The translations under genes and the position numbers were made by a program. The notes beneath the pieces are model-generated. The model saw nothing but the letters and a program-made list of their open reading frames with translations. It was not told where the DNA came from and searched no databases. A DNA stretch of 64,000 bases from assembly GCF_902706095.1 (NCBI RefSeq), contig NZ_CACSJP010000005.1:327179-391178 (forward strand), written 5' to 3'. The stretch is from Rhizobium sp. 18065. Lineage in GTDB: Bacteria > Pseudomonadota > Alphaproteobacteria > Rhizobiales > Rhizobiaceae. Below are positions 1-9,696 of this stretch, one piece after another. Position 1 is the first letter of the stretch; every line of letters starts with the position of its first letter.

Positions 1-1161
1 GTTTCCGTCAACCTCAACGAAACCGCGGTCATGTCGGCGAACCTCCTGTATGACTTGCGCCAGGTGGACAACCGTACCCAGGACATCGCTGCCGCCGCCG
101 AAGAGATGGCAGCGACGGTCGAGGAAATGGCACGCCATGGCGAGGAGATTTCGCAGAGTGCACGCAATGCCGGCAGCGCCTGCACAACCGTCCGCAATGC
201 CGTGGGCGGAAGCAGCCAGACCATGCAGGATATTACCAGCGCGATCGGCAAGGCGAGCGAGCGTGTCTCGGCTATCCAGTCTCTTGGGGCAAGCATCGCG
301 ACGATCGCCACCAACATCAAGAAGATCGCATCCCAGACCAACATGCTCGCCATCAACGCAGCGGTCGAAGCCGCGCGTGCTGGCGAGGCCGGTCGCGGCT
401 TTGCCGTGGTTGCCTCCGAGGTCAAGTCGCTGTCCGACCGCACAGCGCTGGCGACAACCGAGATTTCCAACATCGTCTATCAGCTCGATACTGGCCTAGC
501 CAACATGATCCAGGCGATGCGCGAGAGCACCAGTTCCGCAAGCGAGGGCACGCGTTCGCTGGCCGCCTTGAACGAAGCGCTGAGCGGCGCACTTCGCGAC
601 GTCGAGAATTCTGCCGACAGCGCCGGCCAGATCGCCATTGCCCTTCGCCAGCAGAAGGAAGCATCGTCGAGTGTCGCCACCGGCATCGCGACCGTGGCCC
701 TGAGTGCCACACAGGCAACGCGCCAGCTCAACCATATTGTCGATGCGATGGAGCGCGCCCAGACAGGTATAGACAGCCGCCTGAAGGTACTCGCCGAGGA
801 AGACATCCCCGGCAAGGTTGTGCTGCTGGCCCAGTCGGACCATGTCATCTGGAAGAAGCGACTGGCCAACATGATCGTTGGACGTGGCAAACTCAACGTC
901 AATGAACTGGCCGATCACAACAGTTGCCGGCTTGGAAAATGGTACAACACGGCCAAGTCCCAGGGCTTCGCTCACGACAGCGACTTCAACGGCCTTGAGG
1001 ATCCCCATTGTCGCGTCCATCAGCATGGGATCGATGCTGTGCGCTGCTACAATTCGGGCGACGTCGCGGGTGCCTTGCGGCAACTCGAGTGCGTCGAGGT
1101 CGCATCAGGCCAGGTTCTCGACAAGCTGGTGCGCCTGGAACGCAAAAGCGCGGGGCGCTAG
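1..1161 (+). CDS. Methyl-accepting chemotaxis protein with C-terminal CZB zinc-binding domain (5' partial)
   Basis: The reading frame is open from the first base, so the N-terminus lies outside the window; what remains is the cytoplasmic signalling part. The MCP hairpin tip is clear near residues 100-150 of the visible part ([20 protein letters not shown], then [11 protein letters not shown]). After it comes a chemoreceptor zinc-binding (CZB) domain: H..W in [16 protein letters not shown], and a late HxxxxH pair in HCRVHQH, the expected His/Cys zinc ligands. CZB domains are known in soluble or atypical receptors and sense zinc or redox chemistry such as HOCl. The C-terminus has no NWEEF-type CheR tether, unlike the other two receptors in this window. 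Whether there is a transmembrane sensor upstream cannot be seen. Confidence 0.93.
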   Translation, partial: VSVNLNETAVMSANLLYDLRQVDNRTQDIAAAAEEMAATVEEMARHGEEISQSARNAGSACTTVRNAVGGSSQTMQDITSAIGKASERVSAIQSLGASIATIATNIKKIASQTNMLAINAAVEAARAGEAGRGFAVVASEVKSLSDRTALATTEISNIVYQLDTGLANMIQAMRESTSSASEGTRSLAALNEALSGALRDVENSADSAGQIAIALRQQKEASSSVATGIATVALSATQATRQLNHIVDAMERAQTGIDSRLKVLAEEDIPGKVVLLAQSDHVIWKKRLANMIVGRGKLNVNELADHNSCRLGKWYNTAKSQGFAHDSDFNGLEDPHCRVHQHGIDAVRCYNSGDVAGALRQLECVEVASGQVLDKLVRLERKSAGR

Positions 1162-1168
1162 TCGATCA

Positions 1169-1197
1169 GACCCGCCGTTCTGCGGCGGGTCGCCTTT
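1169..1197 (+). terminator. Intrinsic terminator after the CZB chemoreceptor
   Basis: Nine-base arms 1169-1177 and 1183-1191 (GACCCGCCG/CGGCGGGTC) enclose a 5-nt loop and are followed by GCCTTTTC. It begins 7 nt after the receptor stop and ends at the stop of the convergent gene. The T-run lies on the + side only. Confidence 0.7.
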
Positions 1198-2022
1198 TCA
1201 GGCCCAGAAATCCGGAATGGTCTCTGCGAGGCGAGGCCCGATGCGAAGCGGCGCGATCTTTTCTGCAAGACCCGTGCTGTCGGAAATCTCGACACCGACA
1301 CCACAGATCGTCGCCGGGCCGCTGGCCGCCTCGAAACGACCTTTCGGCATTTTCGAGATGAAGCGGTTGAGCGGCTCTTCCTTCTCCATGCCGAGCGACG
1401 AGTCGTAGTCGCCGCACATGCCGGCATCCGACATATAGGCCGTGCCGCCGTTGAGGATCTGGTGGTCGGCGGTCGGCACATGCGTATGGGTGCCGACGAC
1501 AAAGCTTGCCCGTCCGTCGACGAAATGGCCGAAGCACTGCTTCTCGCTGGTCGCCTCCGCATGGAAGTCGAAGACCACCACATCGGCCTGTTCCTTCAGC
1601 GGGCACGCCGCAAGGATCGTTTCGGCCGACTTGAAGGGATCGTCGAGTTCCGGATGCATGAACACCCGGCCCATGATGTTGGCAACCAACACCCGCGCGC
1701 CATTGCGGGCGTAAAACAGCCCGGAGCCCTTGCCAGGCGTTCCCGCCGGATAATTGGCCGGCCGCAGGAACTGGTCGTGCCGCGTGCAGAAGCTCACCGC
1801 CTCCTTCTGGTCCCAGACATGGTTGCCCGTGGTGACCACATCGGCCCCGGCATTGATCGTCTCCAGATAGATGTCTTCGGTAATGCCGAAACCGCCTGCG
1901 GCATTCTCGCCGTTGACGATGACAAAATCGAGTTTCAGGTCGGAGATCAGACCGGGCAGGCGCTGCCAGACTGCAGTGCGTCCCGTCTTGCCAACCATGT
2001 CACCCAGAAAAAGCAGTCGCAT
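1198..2022 (-). CDS. YmdB-family metallophosphoesterase (TIGR00282)
   Basis: A 274-residue protein starting MRLLFLGDMVGKTGR, matching the TIGR00282/YmdB family of calcineurin-like phosphodiesterases in length and motifs: the metal-binding Asp in LFLGDMVG, NGENAAGG near residue 38, the metal-binding GNH in VTTGNHVWD near 65, FDFHAEATSEK near 150, and GTHTHVPTAD near 177. YmdB hydrolyses 2',3'-cyclic nucleotides in vitro and affects RNA turnover and biofilm formation in Bacillus; the role in rhizobia is not established. It follows fthC on the same strand by 9 nt, a pairing common in Rhizobiales that suggests one operon. Confidence 0.9.
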   Translation of the reverse strand: MRLLFLGDMVGKTGRTAVWQRLPGLISDLKLDFVIVNGENAAGGFGITEDIYLETINAGADVVTTGNHVWDQKEAVSFCTRHDQFLRPANYPAGTPGKGSGLFYARNGARVLVANIMGRVFMHPELDDPFKSAETILAACPLKEQADVVVFDFHAEATSEKQCFGHFVDGRASFVVGTHTHVPTADHQILNGGTAYMSDAGMCGDYDSSLGMEKEEPLNRFISKMPKGRFEAASGPATICGVGVEISDSTGLAEKIAPLRIGPRLAETIPDFWA

Positions 2023-2031
2023 CGTATCGTC

Positions 2032-2613
2032 CTATGGCGCCGAAAAGGTTTTGAGGCCGCTTTCGGTCAGAATGGCTTCAAGCCGGACGTCATGCGCTTC
2101 AGCCGGCACTTCTGCCACCTCCTGACAGTCGAATGCAATGCCGATCAGCCGTGGATCGAGGCCTTTTTGATGTAATCGTGCAATTGCGCGGTCGTAATGC
2201 CCGGCGCCGTAGCCGATCCGGTGGCCTTGACGGTCGAATGCCGACAGCGGCACGAGCAGGATTTCGGGATCGAGCACGGCAGCATCGGGCCCGGGACCGC
2301 GTGTGCCGAACCCGGTATCGACCAGTTCGGCCCCGGCGACCAGTTCGCGAAAGGCGATCGTCTGGCGATCCAGCACCACCGGCACGCAGAGCCGCGCACC
2401 CCGATCCTTCAGCCGCGCCATCAGCGGCCGGATATCGATCTCGGAGCGGATCGGAAAAAATCCGGAAACGATCGTGCCGGGTTCAAATGCGATATCGTCG
2501 CCGGCATGATCGGCCATCGCCAGACTGTATTCGAGCCGGAGTTCGGCGGGGATCCGGTCACGTTCGCCCAGCCGCTCGCTCCGCAGCACTGCCTTCAGAT
2601 CACGATTGCTCAT
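2032..2613 (-). CDS. fthC: 5-formyltetrahydrofolate cyclo-ligase
   Basis: A 193-residue protein that converts 5-formyl-THF to 5,10-methenyl-THF using ATP. The start MSNRDLKAVLRSER is chosen over an upstream in-frame start at 2673, because it gives the usual family length of about 190 residues and the N-terminal basic LRSERLGERDRI segment of the family. Visible motifs are the substrate loop around GFFPIRSEIDIRPL and the C-terminal GYGAGHYDRAIARL, the family's GxGxGYYD nucleotide motif. In many proteobacteria this gene lies directly downstream of 6S RNA and zapA. Here those are 3.7 kb away, separated by a chemoreceptor gene and cfa on the opposite strand. The 184 bp from here to the + strand receptor is a divergent promoter region. 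Confidence 0.92.
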   Translation of the reverse strand: MSNRDLKAVLRSERLGERDRIPAELRLEYSLAMADHAGDDIAFEPGTIVSGFFPIRSEIDIRPLMARLKDRGARLCVPVVLDRQTIAFRELVAGAELVDTGFGTRGPGPDAAVLDPEILLVPLSAFDRQGHRIGYGAGHYDRAIARLHQKGLDPRLIGIAFDCQEVAEVPAEAHDVRLEAILTESGLKTFSAP

Positions 2614-2797
2614 TCTTGCCTGCCCATGTGCACGTCCATGTCCATCTTCACCAGCGTCCATCCGCCTCACCATATTTGGGGTATCGAAAGTTCTAAATTA
2701 TAATCCGTCAAAACCGCATAAAATTTCCCAAGCAAACCAACGCTTAACGAGATCCGATTAGAATGCCCCCGGGAGTTACTAAAGGGACCAGGTTCAT

Positions 2798-4840
2798 ATG
2801 ACGATCTTCTCGCGCTTCGGCATTACAAAAACAATCACCTTGACGACAGTCATGATCCTGGTCGCGGCACTCGGCGTCGTCTCCTGGGTCATTTCCAACG
2901 GGATTGCAGGTCGCATCCAGCAGCAGGCGATTACCAGCCAGAACACCAGCTTGCGCACGGCCGCGACGATCGTCGAACGTGACCTGCCCGGCACCAAGAT
3001 CACCTGGGGCAAGGATGGCAATGTCGAACGCATCGTCACCGAAGGCATTCCCAAGGAATTCACCGATCACGGCATGATCGACTCGATCGGCCGCATGACC
3101 GGTCAGACGGCGACGATCTTTGCCTGGGATGGCGAAAGCAAGGACTTCTGGCGCCGCACCACCAATATCATCAAGCCGGACGGCACGCGCGCTGTCGGCA
3201 CGGCACTTGGCCAGACCGGCGCTGTCTATCCCTTCCTGACCAAGGGCCAGGTCTATCGCGGCGAAGCCGTTATTCTTGAAGTCCCTTACTACACGATTTA
3301 TCAGCCGATCTTCTCCCCGACCGGCGATGTCATCGGCATTCTCTATGCCGGCGTTCGTTCAGCCGACATCAACAGCATGGCGACCGAAATGGCCTATGCG
3401 ATCGGCACCACGGCTCTGATCGTCCTGATCGTTGCCGCGGCCCTGATCGCGCTCTTCGTCCGCCAGATCGTTGGCGCCCTGCCGCGCCTGACAGCAGTGG
3501 CCAACAAGCTGGCCGGCGGACAACTCGACACGGATGTTCCCCACAAGGACCTTCGCAACGAGATCGGCGCACTGGCCCAGTCCCTGGACGTGTTCCGTGA
3601 AAGCGCAATCCAGAAGATCGAGATCGAGCGTCAGGCTGCGGAAGCGGCGGCGGACGGCGAGCGCCAGCGCGTTGAACGCGAAGTCGCCAAGGCCGAAGAC
3701 ACCCGCGCCGTCCAGCAGGCTGTCGATGTCCTGGCTGGCTGTCTGAACAAGCTCAGCGACGGCGATCTGACAGTACGGATCAACCAAGCGTTCCCGGGCG
3801 ATCTCGACAAGGTTCGCCTCGACTTCAACCACTCGATCGAGAAGCTGTCTTCGACACTCGGCCAGCTGCGTGACGAGACCTCCGGTATCGAGGCAAGCTC
3901 TGCCGAAATGCGCTCGGCCACCGACGACCTGTCCAAGCGCACTGAGCAGCAGGCAGCCTCGCTTGAGGAGACCTCTGCAGCGCTCGAGGAAATCACCACC
4001 ACGGTTCGCGGCTCCTCCGCCAAGGCAGACGAAGCCGCCGAAATCGCCCGCCGTGCGCAGGCAAGCACCGAATCCTCCAGCAAGATCGTGTCCGATGCCG
4101 TCGATGCCATGGGCCATATCGAGCAGGCGTCGAGCGAGATCTCCAAGATCATCAACGTCATCGACGAGATCGCCTTCCAGACCAATCTGCTCGCACTGAA
4201 TGCCGGTGTTGAAGCCGCACGTGCCGGTGAAGCCGGCAAGGGCTTCGCCGTCGTCGCTCAGGAAGTCCGTGAGCTGGCCCAGCGCTCTGCCAATGCGGCC
4301 AAGGACATCAAGGCACTGATCACCAAGTCGGGCGTAGCGGTTGCCGGGGGTGTGTCGCTGGTGCGCGAGACCGGCAAGGCACTGGGCGAGATCTCCCAGC
4401 AGGTCACCCATATCAACAGCCATATCGGTGCCATCGCTCTGGCGGCCCGCGAACAGTCCACGGCACTCGGCGAGATCAACAGCTCGGTCAACCAGATGGA
4501 CCAGTTCACCCAGAAGAACGCAGCCATGGTCGAGGAGACCACGGCCGTGACCCATCGCCTTGCCGACAGTGCCCAGACCTTGGCAGGTCTCATTGGCCAG
4601 TTCCGCATGGCGGAAGGCCGCGGATTTGCCGCCTCGCCGCGCCCGGTCGCGCCAGTCTATACGCCCGCCAACCGCCCCTCGGCACCGATTGCCCGGATGG
4701 CGACACCGCGCCCGGTCGAAACGACAGCCCGCCCGGTGGCATCGCCAGCCCGCAAGATGGTCGGCAATCTCGCCAAGGCCTTCGGTGGATCGAGCACGCC
4801 AGCCTCCAGCAGCGGTAGCGACAACTGGGAAGAATTCTGA
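2798..4840 (+). CDS. Methyl-accepting chemotaxis protein, Cache-type periplasmic sensor
   Basis: A 680-residue transmembrane receptor. TM1 covers about residues 12-32. The periplasmic part (about 33-195) resembles the Cache_3-Cache_2 fusion class ([44 protein letters not shown]). TM2 is about 200-222, followed by a HAMP domain and a second HAMP-like segment ([17 protein letters not shown]). The methyl-accepting coiled coil ends in the conserved tip ([20 protein letters not shown], then [14 protein letters not shown]). The protein ends in NWEEF, equivalent to the CheR/CheB-tethering pentapeptide NWETF of E. coli. A purine-rich GGGACCAGG site lies upstream of the ATG. It is transcribed alone, with a strong terminator after it. 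The ligand is unknown. Confidence 0.95.
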   Translation: MTIFSRFGITKTITLTTVMILVAALGVVSWVISNGIAGRIQQQAITSQNTSLRTAATIVERDLPGTKITWGKDGNVERIVTEGIPKEFTDHGMIDSIGRMTGQTATIFAWDGESKDFWRRTTNIIKPDGTRAVGTALGQTGAVYPFLTKGQVYRGEAVILEVPYYTIYQPIFSPTGDVIGILYAGVRSADINSMATEMAYAIGTTALIVLIVAAALIALFVRQIVGALPRLTAVANKLAGGQLDTDVPHKDLRNEIGALAQSLDVFRESAIQKIEIERQAAEAAADGERQRVEREVAKAEDTRAVQQAVDVLAGCLNKLSDGDLTVRINQAFPGDLDKVRLDFNHSIEKLSSTLGQLRDETSGIEASSAEMRSATDDLSKRTEQQAASLEETSAALEEITTTVRGSSAKADEAAEIARRAQASTESSSKIVSDAVDAMGHIEQASSEISKIINVIDEIAFQTNLLALNAGVEAARAGEAGKGFAVVAQEVRELAQRSANAAKDIKALITKSGVAVAGGVSLVRETGKALGEISQQVTHINSHIGAIALAAREQSTALGEINSSVNQMDQFTQKNAAMVEETTAVTHRLADSAQTLAGLIGQFRMAEGRGFAASPRPVAPVYTPANRPSAPIARMATPRPVETTARPVASPARKMVGNLAKAFGGSSTPASSSGSDNWEEF

Positions 4841-4877
4841 GCCGGGGCCAAACGTCGACCAACGGTTCTGACAATCG

Positions 4878-4910
4878 ACGCCAGCGCAACTTTCGTTGCG
4901 CTGGCGTTTT
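4878..4910 (+). terminator. Intrinsic terminator after the Cache chemoreceptor
   Basis: Perfect 12-bp arms at 4879-4890 and 4895-4906 (CGCCAGCGCAAC/GTTGCGCTGGCG) with a TTTC loop, then TTTT. Confidence 0.9.
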
Positions 4911-5005
4911 CATTTGATTTAACCTGCCCCCCGTAATTTTGGGTGCAACCGCGCGCAATTGCGCTACCATGAACACACAACCGGCAACGCCGATATGAGG
5001 TGCGC

Positions 5006-6313
5006 ATGTTTCTGCTGTCGCATATGCTGAAGTCTTTTATCCGCAAGGGCCAACTCACCGTTATCGATGCAGAAGGAAAACGCCACGTCTTCGGCGGTGG
5101 CGAACCCGGTCCGCAGGTCACCATGCGGCTGACCGACCCGGCGCTCTATCGCAGCCTCGTCTTCAAGGCCGAACTGGTTGCCGGTGAGGCCTATATGGAC
5201 GGCACCATGCGCTTCGAGGAAGGCTCGACATTGCGCGACTTTCTCACGATCTTCTCGATCAATCGCCTGTCGCTTGGCAAATATCCGATCCAGAAGGTCC
5301 TGCGCGCGATCAAGATGCCGTTCCGCAAGCGGCTGCAATCCAACCGCCGGGGCGAGGCGCAACAGAACGTCGCGCACCACTATGATCTCGGAAACGAGTT
5401 CTACAAACTCTTCCTCGATGACAACATGCTCTATTCCTGCGCCTATTTCCGCGAGCCGGACGAGACGCTGGAGCAGGCCCAGCGCAACAAGCTGCGGCTG
5501 CTGGCCGCCAAACTGAATCTCAAGCCCGGCATGAAGGTTCTCGATATCGGCTGCGGCTGGGGCGACCTGGCGCTTTATCTGGCCCGCCTTGAAGATGTCG
5601 AGGTCGTCGGCGTCACCCTGTCGAAGGAACAGCATGCACTGGCAACGCAGCGCGCACTCGATGCCGGCCTGTCGAGCCGCGTTCGTTTCGAGCTGAAGGA
5701 CTACCGCGATGTCACCGAGCGTTTCGATCGCATCGTCTCGGTCGGCATGTTCGAACATGTAGGCGTCCAGCACTATGACGAGTTCTTCAAGAAGCTGAAT
5801 GCGCTGATGCCCGATGACGGTGTCGCCGTCATCCACTCGATCGGCCACATGAGCCCGCCCGGCATGACCGGCCCGTGGATCCGCAAATACATCTTTCCCG
5901 GTGGCTATTCGCCCGCCCTGTCGGAAGTCGTATCGGTCACCGAGCGAAACAGCCTGTGGGTCACCGATATCGAGGTGCTGCGCGTGCACTACGCAACGAC
6001 GCTTGCCCATTGGGGTCAACGTTTCGAGGCCAACCGCGACAAGGTCATCGCCATGTATGACGAGCGGTTTGCCCGGATGTGGGAGTTTTACCTGATCAGC
6101 GCCGAGATGACATTCCGCACCGGCAGCCAGATGGTCTTCCACCTGCAACTGTCGCGCAAGCGCGATGCGGCGCCGATCGTGCGCGACTATGTCACCGACC
6201 AGCAGCGGCTTTACATCGAGAAGGAAAAATCGCTGGGGCTCGGCTCGGAACAACCGCAACTCAGCCTGGTTACCGCGCTGGCAAACCCAGGCACGTCATC
6301 CGCAGGTCCTTGA
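5006..6313 (+). CDS. cfa: Cyclopropane-fatty-acyl-phospholipid synthase
   Basis: This SAM-dependent enzyme methylenates double bonds of unsaturated acyl chains in membrane phospholipids. The 435-residue protein has the SAM motif VLDIGCGWGDLALYLA near residue 180, the substrate-binding segment with VAHHYDLGNEFYKLFLDD near 125, MFEHVG near 250, and the C-terminal FHLQLSRKRDAAPIVRDYV. The ATG at 5006 is preferred over the GTG at 5000 because a GAGG core ends five bases before it. It is a single gene whose 3' end converges on the 6S RNA gene. Rhizobial genomes often carry several CFA synthases; which paralogue this is cannot be told here. Confidence 0.93.
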   Translation: MFLLSHMLKSFIRKGQLTVIDAEGKRHVFGGGEPGPQVTMRLTDPALYRSLVFKAELVAGEAYMDGTMRFEEGSTLRDFLTIFSINRLSLGKYPIQKVLRAIKMPFRKRLQSNRRGEAQQNVAHHYDLGNEFYKLFLDDNMLYSCAYFREPDETLEQAQRNKLRLLAAKLNLKPGMKVLDIGCGWGDLALYLARLEDVEVVGVTLSKEQHALATQRALDAGLSSRVRFELKDYRDVTERFDRIVSVGMFEHVGVQHYDEFFKKLNALMPDDGVAVIHSIGHMSPPGMTGPWIRKYIFPGGYSPALSEVVSVTERNSLWVTDIEVLRVHYATTLAHWGQRFEANRDKVIAMYDERFARMWEFYLISAEMTFRTGSQMVFHLQLSRKRDAAPIVRDYVTDQQRLYIEKEKSLGLGSEQPQLSLVTALANPGTSSAGP

Positions 6314-6320
6314 AGGGAAA

Positions 6321-6481
6321 AGTGCGATCCGCGGCAACCGTTGGATGTTTACGATCCTGGGTGCCTACAAACGTAGGTGGGCGCCATATGTCCGAGCCCA
6401 CGGGCCCGGCCAGGGACAGCTCCCTTTGGATCGAGTATGGCCCCAGGGATTGTGTGTCCTGTCGAGAGGCGCAGACCGCAA
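6321..6481 (-). ncRNA. ssrS: 6S RNA (ssrS)
   Basis: 6S RNA binds the housekeeping RNA polymerase holoenzyme by mimicking an open promoter. The candidate lies about 80 nt downstream of zapA on the same strand, the classical ssrS location. The ends form a closing stem of 11 consecutive pairs: UGCGGUCUGCG (minus strand of 6470-6480) with CGCGGAUCGCA (6323-6333), including two G-U wobbles. Inside are a small hairpin CCTAC-GTTT-GTAGG and a terminal stem GTGGGC...GCCCAC. The size of about 160 nt fits alphaproteobacterial 6S RNA. A TTTT stretch follows the closing stem. A CTATAT -10 box lies 6 bp before the 5' end. Identification rests on position, structure and remembered similarity to rhizobial 6S RNAs. 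Confidence 0.85.
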
Positions 6482-6486
6482 CAGAG

Positions 6487-6492
6487 ATATAG
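6487..6492 (-). promoter_or_regulatory. -10 box of the 6S RNA promoter
   Basis: The minus strand reads CTATAT, an exact match to the rhizobial housekeeping -10, placed so that transcription would begin at about 6480-6481, where the 6S closing stem starts. The -35 region 17 bp upstream (CTGGCG) is weak. Confidence 0.5.
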
Positions 6493-6559
6493 GCGCAATG
6501 ACCGCTCTGCGCCAGAGGCGAAACGGAATTCAGTCGCGTTTTTCGATGAAGGGTGGCTT

Positions 6560-6946
6560 TCAGCTGTCCTGGCGTGCCGCAACGGCCGGCCGGCCATTCA
6601 GCTTGCGGGTGATGCCGTTCAGCCGCTCGGTTAGCTCCCCGAGCGCGGAGACAACCTGCTCTTCACGATGGCTCGCTCCGCTGACCGCACTGTCGCGGCC
6701 TTCGCGCAGGCTGGCGAGATCGCCTTCCATGGCAGACATCCGCCGTTTGATTTCAGCAAGCTCGTCCATCACCATGATTCCGGCCATCACAGTGATGCGC
6801 AGGTCGCCGATCTCGCCGAACTGGCTTTTCAAATGGCTGACATAGCGATCGAACTGGTCCGCAAGCTCGGTCAGATGGCCTTCCTGGCCTTCTTCGCAAG
6901 CCATGCGATAGGCTTTACCATCGATCGTGACTGTCACCTGGGCCAT
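6560..6946 (-). CDS. zapA: Cell division protein ZapA
   Basis: ZapA binds FtsZ and cross-links protofilaments at the Z-ring. The start MAQVTVTIDGKAYRMACEEG is the family's normal N-terminus (beta strands plus YxxxCxxGEE-like motif), so the upstream in-frame start at 6985 is rejected. The 128-residue product has the N-terminal globular domain (1-45), the conserved DLRITVMAGIMVMDEL region (about 58-75) and a C-terminal coiled coil. The tail after residue 100 is longer than in E. coli ZapA. It lies between DUF4164 (77 bp upstream) and the 6S RNA gene (downstream), the conserved arrangement. Confidence 0.93.
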   Translation of the reverse strand: MAQVTVTIDGKAYRMACEEGQEGHLTELADQFDRYVSHLKSQFGEIGDLRITVMAGIMVMDELAEIKRRMSAMEGDLASLREGRDSAVSGASHREEQVVSALGELTERLNGITRKLNGRPAVAARQDS

Positions 6947-7023
6947 TGGCCGTCCAACTCTCTCAACGCACTGCGCAAAGCGCACAAAAGCAAAAGCTCA
7001 AAACTTCAAAAAGTAACGACTGC

Positions 7024-7296
7024 TCAGTTGTCGAGCACGGCACGGATGGTTTCCATTGCCGTCACAAGCCGCCGCGACACCTCGCGATTGACTTCCTCCA
7101 GACGGTTCGCCCGAAACTCCGACTGATCAAGTTCCTGCGCCAGTCGCGAACGATCGGCATGCACGCGACGCACCTCGCCCTCGACTTCACTGTTTTCACG
7201 CTGCGCCTCGATGCGACCATCTACAGCACTCTCCAGCCCGGCGATTGCCTGACGAAGCGCCCCGAGCGCAGCATCGACCGAATTTCCCGTCGGCAT
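7024..7296 (-). CDS. DUF4164 family coiled-coil protein
   Basis: A 90-residue, highly charged protein starting MPTGNSVDAALGALRQAIAG. Nearly all of it is predicted heptad-rich helix (LESAVDGRIEAQ, RSRLAQELDQSEFRANRLEE, VSRRLVTAMETIRAVLDN). It matches the small DUF4164 proteins usually found next to zapA in Rhizobiales; function unknown. The start was chosen because upstream in-frame residues are rich in Arg, Cys and Trp without family character, and AGGGG lies 7 nt before this ATG. It probably shares a transcript with zapA, and co-occurrence suggests a cell-division or envelope role (inference). Confidence 0.82.
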   Translation of the reverse strand: MPTGNSVDAALGALRQAIAGLESAVDGRIEAQRENSEVEGEVRRVHADRSRLAQELDQSEFRANRLEEVNREVSRRLVTAMETIRAVLDN

Positions 7297-7543
7297 TCCT
7301 TCGCCCCTGCCTTCGCTTTTTATCTCCGGCGGCCCGAATCGGCCGACAAACCCCGGTGCTTTGATGGCGAACACTAAGCCTCGCGATTGCCACGCGTCAA
7401 TAAAGCCGCACCGCCTGTAACCCGCCAATTCTGTGGACGATCGCATTCTTATGCCCGTCCGCCACGCAAGACAGTGCAGCGCACACGAAACAGGCAAAAC
7501 CATGTTTTCTTGCCCGATAAAAGGCCAGAAGCCGGGGCATTTG

Positions 7544-7571
7544 TTGACTTGCGCGATGCACCTGATATGGA
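7544..7571 (+). promoter_or_regulatory. Likely tkt promoter; 342-bp divergent region 7297-7638
   Basis: TTGACT (7544-7549) and TATGGA (7566-7571) are separated by 16 bp, placing the start about 60 nt before the transketolase ATG. The rest of the 7297-7638 region has no convincing gene; it is the divergent spacer between DUF4164 and tkt. Confidence 0.5.
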
Positions 7572-7638
7572 TCAGCCCCGTTCAGACGGACCGCCTTTAG
7601 CGACCGTTTCTTGCAGCCCCGGAACAAGCGGAACAGCC

Positions 7639-9621
7639 ATGATTTCTCCCGAAAAACATCAGCGGATGGCAAATGCGATCCGTTTCCTTGCCATGGATGC
7701 AGTGGAAAAGGCCAACTCCGGCCACCCCGGCCTGCCGATGGGCGCCGCCGATATTGCAACCGTTCTCTTCAGCCGCTTTCTGAAGTTCGATCCGAAGAAC
7801 CCGCTCTGGCCGGATCGCGATCGCTTCGTCCTGTCTGCCGGCCATGGCTCGATGCTGCTCTATTCGCTCCTCTATCTAACCGGATATGAGGACATGACGA
7901 TCGAGGACATCAAGCAGTTCCGCCAGCTCGGTTCCAAGACCGCCGGCCACCCGGAATACGGCCATGCCTCGGGCATTGAGACGACCACGGGGCCGCTCGG
8001 CCAGGGCATTGCCAATGCCGTCGGCATGGCGATCGCCGAACGCAAGCTGTCGCAGGAATTCGGCTCCGAGCTGCAGAGCCACTTCACCTATGCGCTGGTC
8101 GGTGACGGATGCCTTATGGAAGGCATCAGCCAGGAAGCCATCGCGCTTGCCGGCCATCTGAAGCTCAACAAGCTCATCGTCTTCTGGGACGACAACAAGA
8201 TCACCATCGACGGCGCAGTATCGCTGTCGGACTCGACCGACCAGATCGCCCGCCTGAAGTCGGCGCACTGGAACACGATCGAGATCGACGGTCACGATCA
8301 GGACGCCATCGCAGCCGCGATCGAAGCGGCACACAAGTCGGACCGTCCGACCTTCATCGCCTGCCGCACGATCATCGGCTTCGGCGCACCGAACAAGCAG
8401 GGCACGCACAAGGTCCATGGCTCGCCGCTCGGCGCCGAGGAAATCGCCGCCGCCCGCAAGTCGCTGAACTGGGAATCCGAAGCCTTTGTCGTTCCGGCTG
8501 ACGTGCTCGACACCTGGCGTCTCGCCGGCCTGCGTTCGACCAAGGCCCGCAAGGAATGGGAAGAGCGCCTCGCTGGTTCTGACGCCGAAAAGCGCGCCGA
8601 GTTCAACCGCCGCTTCGCCGGCGAACTGCCGGGCAGCTTCGACACCACGATCGACACGTTCAAGAAGAAGATCGCGGCCAACAACCCGACGGTTGCCACC
8701 CGCAAGGCTTCTGAAGACGCGCTGGAAGTGATCAACGGCCTGCTGCCGGAAACGCTGGGCGGTTCGGCCGACCTGACGCCGTCGAACAACACCAAGACCA
8801 GCCAGATGACGTCGATCACCCCGACCGATTTCTCCGGCCGTTACATGCACTGGGGCATTCGCGAACATGCGACGGCCGCGGCCATGAACGGTATCGCGCT
8901 GCATGGCGGCCTGATCCCCTATTCGGGCGGCTTCCTGATCTTCTCCGATTATTGCCGCCCGTCGGTGCGCCTCGCCGCCCTCATGGGCATCCGCGTCGTA
9001 CATGTCTGGACGCATGATTCCATCGGCGTTGGCGAAGATGGCCCGACCCACCAGCCGGTCGAGCATTTCGCAGCCCTGCGCGCCATTCCGAACCTGCTTC
9101 TCTTCCGCCCGGCCGACGAGAGCGAAACCGCGGAATGCTGGCAGATCGCGCTCAAGGAAAAGCACCGTCCTTCGGGCCTGGCGCTGACCCGCCAGAACCT
9201 GATCCCGGCCCGCACGGTATATGAAGAAAAGAACCTCTCGGCCTACGGCGCCTATGAGCTGATCTCGGCCAGCGACGCCAAGGTCTCGATCTTCGCCTCC
9301 GGCTCGGAAGTCGAAATCGCCATCAAGGCGCAGGCAACACTTGCCGCCAAGGGCATTTCCGCCCGCGTCGTCTCGGTTCCCTGCTTCGAGCTGTTCTTCG
9401 AACAGTCTGCCGACTACCAGGAAGCGATCATCGGCAAGGCTCCGGTCAAGATCGCGGTCGAAGCCGGCATCCGCCAGGGCTGGGACGCGTTCATCGGCAA
9501 TGACGGCGCCTTTGTCGGCATGAAATCCTTCGGCGCCTCCGGCCCGGCCAAGGATCTCTACAAGCATTTCGGCATCACGGCAGAAGCCGTTGTTTCCGCC
9601 GCCGAAGCCAAGCTCGCCTGA
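7639..9621 (+). CDS. tkt: Transketolase
   Basis: This thiamine-diphosphate enzyme moves two-carbon units between ketose and aldose phosphates in the non-oxidative pentose phosphate pathway. The 660-residue length is standard. Visible sites: [15 protein letters not shown] near residue 20, [15 protein letters not shown] near 63, the ThDP motif starting GDGCLMEG near 153 and continuing to [15 protein letters not shown]-equivalent [13 protein letters not shown] near 410, and [19 protein letters not shown] near 460. The ATG at 7639 ([17 protein letters not shown]) is used because upstream in-frame sequence has no family character. It heads the glycolytic cluster tkt-gap-...-pgk-fba typical of Rhizobiaceae. 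Confidence 0.97.
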   Translation: MISPEKHQRMANAIRFLAMDAVEKANSGHPGLPMGAADIATVLFSRFLKFDPKNPLWPDRDRFVLSAGHGSMLLYSLLYLTGYEDMTIEDIKQFRQLGSKTAGHPEYGHASGIETTTGPLGQGIANAVGMAIAERKLSQEFGSELQSHFTYALVGDGCLMEGISQEAIALAGHLKLNKLIVFWDDNKITIDGAVSLSDSTDQIARLKSAHWNTIEIDGHDQDAIAAAIEAAHKSDRPTFIACRTIIGFGAPNKQGTHKVHGSPLGAEEIAAARKSLNWESEAFVVPADVLDTWRLAGLRSTKARKEWEERLAGSDAEKRAEFNRRFAGELPGSFDTTIDTFKKKIAANNPTVATRKASEDALEVINGLLPETLGGSADLTPSNNTKTSQMTSITPTDFSGRYMHWGIREHATAAAMNGIALHGGLIPYSGGFLIFSDYCRPSVRLAALMGIRVVHVWTHDSIGVGEDGPTHQPVEHFAALRAIPNLLLFRPADESETAECWQIALKEKHRPSGLALTRQNLIPARTVYEEKNLSAYGAYELISASDAKVSIFASGSEVEIAIKAQATLAAKGISARVVSVPCFELFFEQSADYQEAIIGKAPVKIAVEAGIRQGWDAFIGNDGAFVGMKSFGASGPAKDLYKHFGITAEAVVSAAEAKLA

Positions 9622-9631
9622 CCTATTGCGC

Positions 9632-9653
9632 AAGGGCGCCGCGAGGCGCCCTT
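9632..9653 (+). terminator. Hairpin between tkt and gap, no T-run
   Basis: Perfect 9-bp arms AAGGGCGCC (9632-9640) and GGCGCCCTT (9645-9653) around a GCGA tetraloop. No T-tract follows, so it more likely protects or attenuates a tkt-gap transcript than ends it. Confidence 0.5.
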
Positions 9654-9696
9654 CACCGCCCCATCTGATCTTCGTTATCCAATCAGGAGTGCACCT

